In this document: in pieces, positions 43,782 through 52,159 of the stretch
Numbering within the stretch: position 1 is the stretch's first letter
Layout of the letters: each line of letters begins with the position of its first letter
Program-made: the position numbers and the translations under genes
The notes under the pieces: generated by a model
Database searches by the model: none
Seen by the model: only the letters and a program-made list of their open reading frames with translations
What the model was told of the DNA's origin: nothing
Source of the DNA: Clostridiales bacterium CHKCI001
Lineage (GTDB): Bacteria > Bacillota > Clostridia > Lachnospirales > Lachnospiraceae
DNA: 64,000 nt
Assembly (NCBI GenBank): GCA_900045905.1
Contig: FCNS01000040.1
Location: 1-64,000 of the forward strand
Direction: 5' to 3'

Positions 43782-44042
43782 TTATTCATAGCATATGCTT
43801 TCAATGCATCCTGTCAGCTTCAATTCCTCATAATTATAACAGACAATTCGAAGCCTTTTGCCACAAATACAGAGCCTTCCATCCCGGATCTGTAGCTTTA
43901 GACAGCAATCATTATACTCTAGAATCCCCCGAAAGTTTTCTATACAAACTTCATGGTTTCCAATAGCTGTCACAATTACCGCACCCAAAACCGTATCTTT
44001 TGGGAGCTTTAATTGCTCTGCTAAGCGTTCCATTCGTCTCAT
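43782..44042 (-). CDS. yqfC: YqfC: YabP/YqfC family sporulation protein
   Basis: 86 aa. Family features: LKLPKDTVLGAVIVTAIGNHEVCIENFRGILEY in two blocks, a beta-rich fold shared with YabP. In B. subtilis yqfCD is transcribed by sigma-E. AAAGG lies 8 nt before the ATG. It starts about 11 bp before yqfD and has a candidate sigma-E promoter at 44113-44141. Confidence 0.92.
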   Translation of the reverse strand: MRRMERLAEQLKLPKDTVLGAVIVTAIGNHEVCIENFRGILEYNDCCLKLQIRDGRLCICGKRLRIVCYNYEELKLTGCIESICYE

Positions 44043-44112
44043 TGCATCAACCTTTCTGGATCATTTACTTCAACCCAATTGTTCTCGCCAAAGCAAACCT
44101 TTATTTCTTTCC

Positions 44113-44141
44113 ATTATATTCAAGTCGCTGTCAAACTATAC
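44113..44141 (-). promoter_or_regulatory. Candidate sigma-E promoter of yqfC-yqfD
   Basis: Minus strand GTATAGT (44135-44141), 14 bp, AATATAAT (44113-44120), with the same layout as the spoIIIA candidate. Match to the consensus is partial (about 5/7 and 5/7), but the operon is sigma-E-controlled in B. subtilis. Confidence 0.3.
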
Positions 44142-44146
44142 TACAA

Positions 44147-44174
44147 CAGGCGGAATCCTTATGGACCCCGCCTG
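44147..44174 (-). terminator. Hairpin downstream of rpsU
   Basis: CAGGCGG (44147-44153) and CCGCCTG (44168-44174) with a further inner pairing (GGTCC with GGATT, using G-U pairs) make a strong 12-bp stem with a 4-nt loop. It lacks a good U-run on the minus strand, so read-through into yqfC is possible. Confidence 0.5.
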
Positions 44175-44281
44175 CTTTAATGCACAAATTAAACTTTTCT
44201 ATTACAGAACCTAATTAATATCTTAAATTCTGCTATTCTTCTTTTTTAGGTGAAATGGAATTCATTACATCCGCAAAAGAA

Positions 44282-44458
44282 TTAATTATACTTACGCTTT
44301 CTAGCAGCTTCAGACTTTTTCTTACGTCTTACACTTGGCTTTTCGTAATGTTCTCTCTTACGAATTTCCTGCTGAATACCTGCTTTTGCGCAGTTTCTCT
44401 TAAATCTGCGTAAAGCGCTATCTAAACTCTCGTTGTCTTTCACGATTACATTCGACAT
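44282..44458 (-). CDS. rpsU: RpsU: 30S ribosomal protein S21
   Basis: 58 aa: [20 protein letters not shown] at the start, then [20 protein letters not shown], ending in a basic tail ([13 protein letters not shown]). Length and sequence are typical S21. GGAGGGAGG lies just upstream. It has its own near-consensus sigma-A promoter, and the linked yqfC-yqfD-phoH-ybeY order matches other Firmicutes. The gene is only 177 bp and easily missed. Confidence 0.97.
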   Translation of the reverse strand: MSNVIVKDNESLDSALRRFKRNCAKAGIQQEIRKREHYEKPSVRRKKKSEAARKRKYN

Positions 44459-44534
44459 AAGCTCACACCTTACCTCCCTCCAGTTGTGTATTGTGCGTAA
44501 TACAACTGTTTGGGTATTTTATAGCACGCTTATT

Positions 44535-44563
44535 ATTATACCCGTATTTTGAGTTTTCGTCAA
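44535..44563 (-). promoter_or_regulatory. Strong sigma-A promoter of rpsU
   Basis: Minus strand TTGACG (44558-44563), 17 bp, TATAAT (44535-44540). The 70-80-nt leader contains an imperfect GTTGT/ACAAC stem-loop just before the ribosome site. Confidence 0.85.
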
Positions 44564-44620
44564 TAAAATTTTATATTTTTTTTAGAAAAATACAAAAATC
44601 TATATTTTGACTAAATTATT

Positions 44621-47266
44621 TTAATTTTTTATCTGAGAATCCAATACTTGTGCTGCCTTTTCTAATGCCTCATCCACACCAGCTGGGTTCTTTCCCCCTG
44701 CCTGTGCCATATTTGGACGGCCACCGCCGCCGCCCCCAACGAATCCTGCGATTGCTTTAATCAAGTTGCCTGCATGAGCACCTGCTTTTAATGCTTCGTT
44801 TGTGGCAGTTGCCATCAAGTTAACTTTACCAGCCTGAACAGAAGCTAATACTACAACGCCTTCTCCCAGCTTTTCCTTCAGCTCATCTCCCAGATTACGA
44901 AGTCCATTCATATCCACATCAGCCATTTTTGTTGCCAATAATTTTATGCCTTTTACTTCTTTCACCTGACTCATAACGTCTCCCATGGCTTCCTTTGCAA
45001 GCTTATCTTTTAACTTTTCATTTTCTGCGTGAAGTGTTTTAATTTCTTCTAACAGAGATTGAATTTTCGCTGTCAAATTAGCTGGCGTTGTTTTTGCTGC
45101 AACTGCTGCGGCTTCTAATTCTGCCTCTGTTTCTTTATAATAATTCATTAATCCCTCGGAAGTCAATGCTTCGATACGGCGCACTCCTGCTGCAATACCA
45201 GCTTCTGACAAAATCTTAAACGAAGAAATTGCACTTGTATTGTCTACATGTGTACCGCCACATAATTCGGTAGAAAAATCTCCCATGGTTACAACACGAA
45301 CGGTATCTCCATATTTTTCTCCAAACAATGCCATCGCACCTGTTTTCTTTGCATCTTCCAACGTCATAATCTTTGTTACAACTGGAAGAGCTTCCTGAAT
45401 TTCTTTATTTACAATTGCCTCTACCTGATCCAACTCTTCTCTCGTCAATGCTTGAAAATGGGTGAAGTCAAAACGAAGTCTACCTGGTGTAACAAGAGAA
45501 CCCGCCTGCTCTACATGCGTACCAAGTACCGTACGAAGTGCTTTGTGCAGCAAATGCGTGGCACTATGGTTTTTACAGGTAAGCGCACGAGATTTTGCAT
45601 CTACATTTAATGTAACTACATCGTTCACTGCAATCATACCTTTTTTCATTACACCAACATGTCCAATCTTTCCACCCTTTAATTTGATCGTATCTTTGAC
45701 TTCAAACTCTGCACCATCTTTTGTTGTGATCCGTCCAGTATCTCCTTCCTGACCACCCATAGTTGCATAAAATGGGCTCTTTTCTACGATAATCGTTCCG
45801 TTATTTCCTTCTGTTAATGCCTGAACCAGTTCTGTCTCGGTTGTCAGCACAGTAACGGTTGATTCTGCTGTCAGACAATCATAACCGATAAATTCGGATG
45901 TAATTGCTGGATCAATCTCATCGTACACCGTTGCATCTGCTCCCATATAATTGGTCGTTTTTCTTGCTCCACGTGCCTTTTCACGCTGTTTCTGCATTGC
46001 AGCTTTAAATCCCTCTTCATCAATGGTCATATTTTTTTCTTCTAATATTTCTTTTGTCAAATCCAGAGGGAATCCATACGTATCATAAAGTTTAAATGCA
46101 TCTTCTCCATCTAACACTGTCTGGCCATTTTTCTGCATTGCATCTTCCATATCTTTCAGGATACTCAATCCCTGATCAATGGTACGGTTGAATTTATTCT
46201 CTTCTTCTGTAATAACCTTGAAGATCATTGCCTTTCGTTCCTCCAATTCTGGATAACCATCTTTGGAAGTTTCGATTACTGTATTACTTAATTCAGCTAA
46301 AAAGGTACCTTCAATTCCAAGTAACCTTCCATGACGTGCTGCACGGCGAAGTAAACGACGAAGTACATATCCTCTTCCTTCATTGGAAGGCATAATTCCA
46401 TCGGAAATCATAAATGTAACGGAACGAATATGATCCGTAATTAAACGAATCGAAACATCTTTTTGGGCATCTTCCTCATACTTTGTATGTGCCATTTCTG
46501 CAACACGATCCACAAGTGCTTTTAACGTATCAATATCAAAGATAGAATCTACATCTTGAACTACAACTGCAAGACGTTCCAATCCCATACCTGTATCAAT
46601 ATTTTTCTGCTCTAATTCGGTATAATTGCCTTTTCCATCATTGTCAAACTGGGTAAATACATTGTTCCATACTTCCATATAGCGGTCGCAATCACATCCA
46701 ACCGTACATCCTGGTTTACCACAGCCATATTTTTCTCCACGGTCATAATAAATTTCTGAACATGGACCACATGGACCAGAACCATGCTCCCAGAAATTAT
46801 CTTCTTTACCAAAACGGAAAATACGTTCTGCAGGAATTTTCTGCTGCTTATTCCAAATCTCAAATGCCTCATCATCATTTTCATAAATAGATGGATAGAG
46901 ACGATCTGGGTCCAATCCTACTACTTCTGTTAAAAATTCCCAGCTCCATGCAATGGCTTCTTTCTTAAAGTAATCTCCAAATGAAAAATTCCCAAGCATT
47001 TCAAAAAAAGTACCATGACGTGCTGTTTTTCCTACATTTTCTATATCTCCAGTACGGATACACTTCTGACATGTCGTAACCCGACGTCTCGGTGGAATTT
47101 CCTGTCCTGTAAAATATGGCTTTAATGGAGCCATACCCGAGTTAATAATTAATAAACTATTGTCATTGTGTGGAACAAGAGAAAAACTCTTCATTGCTAA
47201 ATGTCCCTTACTTTCAAAAAATTCCAAGAACATTTTTCTCAGTTCATTAACACCATACTTTTTCAC
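44621..47266 (-). CDS. alaS: AlaS: alanyl-tRNA synthetase
   Basis: 881 aa, full length. Catalytic domain at the N-terminus (RKMFLEFFESKGHLAMKSFS; GPCGPCSEIYYDRG), the editing domain with HSATHLLHKALRTVLG and the CGGTHVDNT zinc motif, a coiled region (LLEEIKTLHAENEKLKDKL) and a C-terminal Gly-rich DHHA1 domain (GFVGGGGGGRPNMAQAGG). Charges tRNA-Ala. No T-box leader was seen: the 126 bp upstream hold only a large hairpin. Likely follows the 40-aa small protein in one transcript or has its own weak promoter. Confidence 0.97.
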   Translation of the reverse strand: MKKYGVNELRKMFLEFFESKGHLAMKSFSLVPHNDNSLLIINSGMAPLKPYFTGQEIPPRRRVTTCQKCIRTGDIENVGKTARHGTFFEMLGNFSFGDYFKKEAIAWSWEFLTEVVGLDPDRLYPSIYENDDEAFEIWNKQQKIPAERIFRFGKEDNFWEHGSGPCGPCSEIYYDRGEKYGCGKPGCTVGCDCDRYMEVWNNVFTQFDNDGKGNYTELEQKNIDTGMGLERLAVVVQDVDSIFDIDTLKALVDRVAEMAHTKYEEDAQKDVSIRLITDHIRSVTFMISDGIMPSNEGRGYVLRRLLRRAARHGRLLGIEGTFLAELSNTVIETSKDGYPELEERKAMIFKVITEEENKFNRTIDQGLSILKDMEDAMQKNGQTVLDGEDAFKLYDTYGFPLDLTKEILEEKNMTIDEEGFKAAMQKQREKARGARKTTNYMGADATVYDEIDPAITSEFIGYDCLTAESTVTVLTTETELVQALTEGNNGTIIVEKSPFYATMGGQEGDTGRITTKDGAEFEVKDTIKLKGGKIGHVGVMKKGMIAVNDVVTLNVDAKSRALTCKNHSATHLLHKALRTVLGTHVEQAGSLVTPGRLRFDFTHFQALTREELDQVEAIVNKEIQEALPVVTKIMTLEDAKKTGAMALFGEKYGDTVRVVTMGDFSTELCGGTHVDNTSAISSFKILSEAGIAAGVRRIEALTSEGLMNYYKETEAELEAAAVAAKTTPANLTAKIQSLLEEIKTLHAENEKLKDKLAKEAMGDVMSQVKEVKGIKLLATKMADVDMNGLRNLGDELKEKLGEGVVVLASVQAGKVNLMATATNEALKAGAHAGNLIKAIAGFVGGGGGGRPNMAQAGGKNPAGVDEALEKAAQVLDSQIKN

Positions 47267-47313
47267 AATTCATCCTCCATCTCTTTCGCATAATTGCTGT
47301 TTGTAAAATCGTG

Positions 47314-47383
47314 AACGAAGCTGTCGCACTAAGCCATACTATAATATCATTATTTGACTTTGGCTGAATGCGACAGCTTCGTT
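47314..47383 (+). terminator. Large perfect hairpin between a 40-aa gene and alaS
   Basis: AACGAAGCTGTCGCA (47314-47328) pairs perfectly with TGCGACAGCTTCGTT (47369-47383); AGCCA/TGGCT extends the stem within a 40-nt loop. The T-run (TTTCTTATTTTTT) follows on the plus strand, opposite to the adjacent genes, so the hairpin would terminate antisense transcription best, though it may also attenuate minus-strand read-through into alaS. Confidence 0.6.
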
Positions 47384-47392
47384 TCTTATTTT

Positions 47393-47515
47393 TTATGCTT
47401 TCTTTGCATCTTTATAATCACGGAACTTCTTCCCACCTATGACAGCAACTACAATTACTGCCCCAAGGAAAATAGCTCGAACCGCCTCAAATATAAACTC
47501 TGAAACAAATGGCAT
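47393..47515 (-). CDS. Small single-span membrane protein, 40 aa
   Basis: MPFVSEFIFEAVRAIFLGAV, then IVVAVIGGKKFRDYKDAKKA. GGAGG lies 7 nt before the ATG and a TTGAAT-17-TAAAAT promoter is about 35 bp upstream, so expression is well supported. Topology: short acidic N-terminus, one hydrophobic span of about 18 residues (FEAVRAIFLGAVIVVAVIGG region), and a Lys-rich C-terminal tail, like other short clostridial membrane proteins. Function unknown. Confidence 0.7.
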   Translation of the reverse strand: MPFVSEFIFEAVRAIFLGAVIVVAVIGGKKFRDYKDAKKA

Positions 47516-47548
47516 AAAACCACCTCCAAACTGTCCATTCCTTTGCCT

Positions 47549-47577
47549 ATTTTAGCATAAGCATTTTGTAAATTCAA
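47549..47577 (-). promoter_or_regulatory. Promoter of the 40-aa membrane protein gene
   Basis: Minus strand TTGAAT (47572-47577), 17 bp, TAAAAT (47549-47554). Confidence 0.65.
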
Positions 47578-47585
47578 GTAGTTCC

Positions 47586-48062
47586 CTATTCTGCTATCGT
47601 ATCTTTTTGCAGATTTTCTCCATCTGCTGCCATCGTAGCTAATTTATCGCAGCGCTCGTTCATCTCGTGACCATCATGCCCTTTTACCCATATAAATTCT
47701 ACCTGATGTTTTTCTTTCACTCGAAGTAATCGTTTCCAGAGATCCACATTCTTAACTGGTTCATTCTTTCCTCGTTTCCAACCTTTTTTTATCCACCCAT
47801 CAATCCAATGCTCTTGAAACGCCTTCACTAAATATTGCGAATCAGAATAAAGTGTTACATCGCACGGTCGATTTAAAGCCTCTAATGCTACAATTGCTGC
47901 CATTAATTCCATTCGATTATTTGTGGTACGTTCATATCCAGCAGAAAGTTCCTTTTCGTGTAAGATTCCTTTAGAATCTACATATTGAAGCACTGCTCCA
48001 TAACCGCCTGGTCCATCCGGATTTCCTCTGGCTGAACCATCTGTATAAATTGTTACTTTCAT
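47586..48062 (-). CDS. rnhA: RnhA: ribonuclease HI
   Basis: 158 aa. Catalytic carboxylates appear in [20 protein letters not shown] (Asp), [16 protein letters not shown] (Glu), [12 protein letters not shown] (Asp) and [17 protein letters not shown] (Asp/His). Degrades RNA in RNA-DNA hybrids. Near-complete family length with no N-terminal hybrid-binding domain. It starts 9 bp after the MutS-family gene upstream, so the two are cotranscribed. Confidence 0.96.
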   Translation of the reverse strand: MKVTIYTDGSARGNPDGPGGYGAVLQYVDSKGILHEKELSAGYERTTNNRMELMAAIVALEALNRPCDVTLYSDSQYLVKAFQEHWIDGWIKKGWKRGKNEPVKNVDLWKRLLRVKEKHQVEFIWVKGHDGHEMNERCDKLATMAADGENLQKDTIAE

Positions 48063-48071
48063 AAAATACTC

Positions 48072-49751
48072 CTAAAGAGACCATGTTCCAGTTTTCATAA
48101 AATTCTGTGCCGTTTCATCGGCTTTTTGAATGACATCCTCTTCATATCCCATAATTTTAAGCAGACGAATCGCATTTCTCGTTGTCGCTCGTCCTTTATG
48201 AAGCTGATAACTGAATAAAATATCATTCTCTTTGATTTCCTCTGTAAAATGATAATTCTCATAATAGTCTGTCAGCATATGAGTTAATTCAATATCATGC
48301 GTAGCTGCAAAACACATGACATTACTCTGCGCCAAATTTTGCAAAATACGAGAGGACGCTGCAATTCTCTCTACAGTATTTGTTCCTCGCAATACTTCAT
48401 CTACGAAACAAAGAATCGGCGTTCTATCCTGTGCAGCATCCAAAATTCGTTTCAATGATTTAATTTCTACTATATAGTAACTTTCTTTTCCTTGCAGATT
48501 ATCCTGCAATGCCATAGAAGAATAAATACGAAAGAAATTGGATTCATAAGAATGAGCCATTACCGTGTCAATTGTCTGAGCCAAAATCGCATTGATTGCC
48601 ACAGTTTTTAAGAAAGTAGATTTACCAGACGCATTGGAACCCGTTAGCAATACAGGTCTTGTTTCGTAGATACTATTTGCAACCGGTTCTGATATAAGTG
48701 GATGATACAAATCCTTGGCCATAACTTTGTGTTCTTCCTGACTCACAAGCTTTGGTCTACAATAAAACGGCAAAGTCTGTCGATAGGATGCAATCGCAAT
48801 GCAGCTGTCTAACTGTCCAATAATCTCCAATGCCTGTTCAATTTCTGGCATATATTTCTGTACTTTTCCAAGCACTGTATTAAATTTGATCAAATCAATA
48901 TGAGTCATCATTCGGATGTATTCCATTATAATATCTGCTGGATTTCCACTGGACTTATCAGTTTCTCCAAGCCATTTCGCATTGGAACGAATGGATTTTA
49001 ACTGGTGAACACCTGCACCTAATTTTTCCAAATATTGTTTCAATTCTGGTTCCTTATGCTTTGCCAATTCTTGGCAGCACATAATCATATGCACAATTAC
49101 ACCTACACTTATAAAATACGGTTCAATTTTCGACTTATCTTTATAATACATAATAATATTATAGGCCATAACTGCAAAAAATGCCAAAATTCCAAGGGAC
49201 GGTGCTGTAACAAGTAATAAAATCGACGCAAAAATAAGCATAATATGCAAATAATGGGTCAAATTACTTTGCCGATTCAGATTGGCAAAATCGTGGATGT
49301 AATCAATCAATGCAATCTTCTTTGTATATCCAATTCGGGAAAACTCGATCTGATATTGCAGACGCACTTCATCATGAGTAGCAAAATATTCTGCTACTCG
49401 GTTCCGTTCATCCAATATCTTTTGATCAAACACTGGCGTGCGCAGCACCTTATATAGGTATTCTTCCCCTGTGGAACAAGAAGTATTATTGATCATCATA
49501 AAAATCCGATCCATATCTAAATCGTTCCATGTAATATCATCAATTGTGAATTCGTCTCCTTTGGTTGCCTTATAATACTTCGCAATTTTTTCAAATTCAC
49601 TATACTCATATTCTCTTTTTGGAACTTGTCCCCAAGCACTCACAATTTTTCCAAGTATTGCCGAACGTCTGCGTCTTTCTGCCGTCACAACTGGATAAAT
49701 CATGGCAATTAGAAGCGCAATTCCTAGTCCAATATAAATATATTTTTCCAT
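48072..49751 (-). CDS. MutS-family ATPase with membrane segments
   Basis: 559 aa. The C-terminal MutS ATPase domain is clear: Walker A LLTGSNASGKSTFLKTVAIN, Walker B ILCFVDEVLRGTNTVERIA, and FAATHDIELTHML. There is no N-terminal mismatch-recognition domain and no C-terminal Smr nuclease. Instead the N-terminus is a membrane span (IYIGLGIALLIAMIYPVV) and two more hydrophobic spans lie near residues 165-205. This matches a membrane-tethered MutS-related group in Firmicutes of unknown role. Cotranscription with rnhA hints at a nucleic-acid role, but mismatch repair is not implied. Confidence 0.87.
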   Translation of the reverse strand: MEKYIYIGLGIALLIAMIYPVVTAERRRRSAILGKIVSAWGQVPKREYEYSEFEKIAKYYKATKGDEFTIDDITWNDLDMDRIFMMINNTSCSTGEEYLYKVLRTPVFDQKILDERNRVAEYFATHDEVRLQYQIEFSRIGYTKKIALIDYIHDFANLNRQSNLTHYLHIMLIFASILLLVTAPSLGILAFFAVMAYNIIMYYKDKSKIEPYFISVGVIVHMIMCCQELAKHKEPELKQYLEKLGAGVHQLKSIRSNAKWLGETDKSSGNPADIIMEYIRMMTHIDLIKFNTVLGKVQKYMPEIEQALEIIGQLDSCIAIASYRQTLPFYCRPKLVSQEEHKVMAKDLYHPLISEPVANSIYETRPVLLTGSNASGKSTFLKTVAINAILAQTIDTVMAHSYESNFFRIYSSMALQDNLQGKESYYIVEIKSLKRILDAAQDRTPILCFVDEVLRGTNTVERIAASSRILQNLAQSNVMCFAATHDIELTHMLTDYYENYHFTEEIKENDILFSYQLHKGRATTRNAIRLLKIMGYEEDVIQKADETAQNFMKTGTWSL

Positions 49752-49778
49752 TGATACTCCTTTTTAAACAGTTTTCTG

Positions 49779-51077
49779 TTATACTTCTTTACACCGAGCA
49801 ATCAGTTCATTCACATCTGCATAAATACGTTCTGGGTCTTCTCCAATAAAGAATTCTCCGTCTTCATAAAGAATCTTTCCATTTACCATTGTCATTTTTA
49901 CGTTCTGTTTACTTCCGCTATATACAATATTTTTTTCAATAAAATTCAATGGCTGCATATTTGGCTGATGTAAATCAATCATAATAAGATCTGCTGCTTT
50001 TCCCTGTGCCAATACATCACAGTTTTTGAGTCCCATTGCTTTCGCTCCGCCAACAGTAGCCATACGCAATACATCCATGGCATCCATTGCTGCTGCATCA
50101 CTATTTTGAAGTTTTTGCAATCCCGTTGCTAAAAACATTTCTCGGAACATGTCCAAACAATTATTACTTGCAGGTCCATCGGTACCAATCGCTACATTAA
50201 TTCCATTGTCTAAAAAATGTGTTAATGGAGCAATTCCACTTGCTAATTTTGTATTGGAACCTGGATTTGTGACAATGGACATATCATGCTTTTTAAAAAT
50301 TTCAATGTCTTCCTCATTTAACCATACACAGTGGAATCCACCACCACCATACATAAACATTCCCATATAATCCATCAACATTGTTGGGGTCATACCATAA
50401 CGAGCAATACATTCATCCACTTCTTTTTTCGTTTCAGCATTATGTGTAAATACAGGTGCTTGATATTTTTGTGCCAATTCTGCGATTCCTTCCATTACTT
50501 TTCGCCCAGTTGTATATTCTGCGTGAAATCCAAGACGACAACTGATTAATGGGTGTTTATTATTAAATGTATTATAATAACCCGTCAATCGGTTCAGAAT
50601 ATCTTCTGCTTCCTCATCGGTTCCACTGACTTGACCGCACATTACAGTACGAAAACCACATTCAATGGATGCCTCTATAAATTGCTCTGGGAAAAAGTAC
50701 ATATCAAAATTAGCAGTAATTCCACTTGTTAAATATTCCATAATTGCAAGTTTCGATGCAGATTTTACATCCTCTGGTTTTAATTTTGCTTCCATTGGAA
50801 ATACTCGCTGAAACAGCCAATCTTGTAATGGTAAATCATCTGCATAAGAACGTAAAAAAGTCATTGCAGAATGCGTATGAGCATTTTTAAATCCAGGCAT
50901 CAATAGATTTCCTCTTGCATCAATCTCGCGATCCCATTCTGGTTTTTCTCTGTTTTCAGCATCTTCTCTGCTTCCTATATAGGAAATAATCCCATTTTCT
51001 ACCCATAGTTCTCCAGTATGAATGCGAGAATCTTTTTCCATCGTCAGTATTCTCGCATTATAAAATCGAATTTTCAT
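49779..51077 (-). CDS. mtaD: Amidohydrolase, MTA/SAH deaminase-like
   Basis: 432 aa. Metal-binding HTHSAMTFLRSYADDLPLQDWL in two blocks, PVFTHNAETKKEVDEC, FHCVWLNEEDIEIF and the Asp in AIGTDGPASNNCLDMF define the TrzN/MtaD subfamily, which deaminates 5'-methylthioadenosine or S-adenosylhomocysteine. It follows a purine nucleoside phosphorylase gene by 8 bp, consistent with a purine nucleoside salvage unit. The exact substrate is inferred from the subfamily. Confidence 0.88.
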   Translation of the reverse strand: MKIRFYNARILTMEKDSRIHTGELWVENGIISYIGSREDAENREKPEWDREIDARGNLLMPGFKNAHTHSAMTFLRSYADDLPLQDWLFQRVFPMEAKLKPEDVKSASKLAIMEYLTSGITANFDMYFFPEQFIEASIECGFRTVMCGQVSGTDEEAEDILNRLTGYYNTFNNKHPLISCRLGFHAEYTTGRKVMEGIAELAQKYQAPVFTHNAETKKEVDECIARYGMTPTMLMDYMGMFMYGGGGFHCVWLNEEDIEIFKKHDMSIVTNPGSNTKLASGIAPLTHFLDNGINVAIGTDGPASNNCLDMFREMFLATGLQKLQNSDAAAMDAMDVLRMATVGGAKAMGLKNCDVLAQGKAADLIMIDLHQPNMQPLNFIEKNIVYSGSKQNVKMTMVNGKILYEDGEFFIGEDPERIYADVNELIARCKEV

Positions 51078-51085
51078 ACATCCTC

Positions 51086-51916
51086 CTATATTGTTTTGAT
51101 GGAAGTTACCACCAAAGTAATTAATTTTTTAAAGTAAGGAGCTGCCATATCCGCTGCTTCCTTTACTTGTTCATGTGTAAGAGGCTCATCTGTCATTCCA
51201 CATCCTAAATTAGATATAAAGGAAACTCCACAGATTTTCATTCCCATATGATTGGCTGCAATCGCCTCTACAGCCGTACTCATTCCAACTGCATCTGCTC
51301 CAAGTAACCGTGCCATACGCACTTCCGCTGGAGATTCATAATTTGGGCCTGTAAACTGAAGATAGACCCCCTCTCTAAGACAAATATCTAACTGCTGTGC
51401 AGATTCTCGAATCAATTGCTGGAGTTTTGGATCATAAATATGGCTCATATCTGGGAACCGAGTTCCAAGACTGTCAATATTTTCACCAATTAACGGAGAT
51501 GGAACAAAGCTGGATATTTGATCCCTAATTAACATAAAATCTCCTGCTACAAATTCTGGATTTACTCCTCCTGCTGAATTGGTTAAGAATAAAATTTCTG
51601 CTCCCATTAATTTCATAAGACGAATTGGCAATACAACATCTTCAATATCATATCCCTCATAATAATGAATACGCCCTTGCATGATGACGACTGGAACTTC
51701 TCCAATATATCCAAATACAAACCGTCCCTTATGTCCCACAACAGTAGAAACTGGAAAATCAATGATATCACTATAATTTAATGATGCTACTATTTGAATT
51801 GTCTCTGCATATTCTCCAAGCCCAGATCCTAATACAAGAGCAACTTTCGGAGTAAATTTAATTCTTTTTTTCATACAATCATAACATGACAGTAATTTTT
51901 GATATGCTGGATTCAT
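51086..51916 (-). CDS. punA: Purine nucleoside phosphorylase (trimeric, family 2)
   Basis: 276 aa. Phosphate/base-binding motifs: ALVLGSGLGEYAE, VVGHKGRFVFGYIG, VVIMQGRIHYYEGYD and LTNSAGGVNP; C-terminal GADAVGMSTAVEAIAANHMG. Cleaves inosine/guanosine-type nucleosides to base and ribose-1-phosphate. Strong TTGACG-17-TATAGT promoter upstream. Likely with the amidohydrolase in one operon. Confidence 0.95.
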   Translation of the reverse strand: MNPAYQKLLSCYDCMKKRIKFTPKVALVLGSGLGEYAETIQIVASLNYSDIIDFPVSTVVGHKGRFVFGYIGEVPVVIMQGRIHYYEGYDIEDVVLPIRLMKLMGAEILFLTNSAGGVNPEFVAGDFMLIRDQISSFVPSPLIGENIDSLGTRFPDMSHIYDPKLQQLIRESAQQLDICLREGVYLQFTGPNYESPAEVRMARLLGADAVGMSTAVEAIAANHMGMKICGVSFISNLGCGMTDEPLTHEQVKEAADMAAPYFKKLITLVVTSIKTI

Positions 51917-51970
51917 AACAAATGCCTCCTCTCTACACGATTATAGATAGCTTCTCTACAACTTAAATAT

Positions 51971-51999
51971 ACTATAGCGTTTTTCTAAAAATCCGTCAA
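51971..51999 (-). promoter_or_regulatory. Promoter of the punA-amidohydrolase operon
   Basis: Minus strand TTGACG (51994-51999), 17 bp, TATAGT (51971-51976), about 55 bp before the punA start. Confidence 0.8.
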
Positions 52000-52054
52000 C
52001 CATTCTCATAAAATCTTTCTGGGAAATTGGTTCTAAAATCATATAAAAACTGAC

Positions 52055-52135
52055 AAAAGCCACAGCAATCTTTCAGATACTCCCCCATTTCGACTGTCAC
52101 TCGAAGGGATTTCTCTAATTATTGCCATGGCTTTT
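52055..52135 (-). terminator. Probable spoIVA terminator
   Basis: AAAAGCCACAGCAAT (52055-52069) and ATTGCCATGGCTTTT (52121-52135) match in 13 of 15 positions as an inverted repeat; a smaller TTCGA/TCGAA hairpin sits in the loop. On the minus strand it lies 24 bp after the spoIVA stop and T-rich sequence follows the stem. Confidence 0.5.
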
Positions 52136-52159
52136 TCCGCAAAGTTTTACTTTTCTATT

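Noticed and set aside
44113-44134. TTGACA and TATAAT close together upstream of yqfC as a sigma-A promoter
   Set aside because: The spacing is only 10 bp; a sigma-E-like reading of the same region was kept at low confidence.
47267-47400. T-box riboswitch before alaS
   Set aside because: The leader is too short and lacks the T-box bulge sequence and a specifier stem; only the single large hairpin is present.
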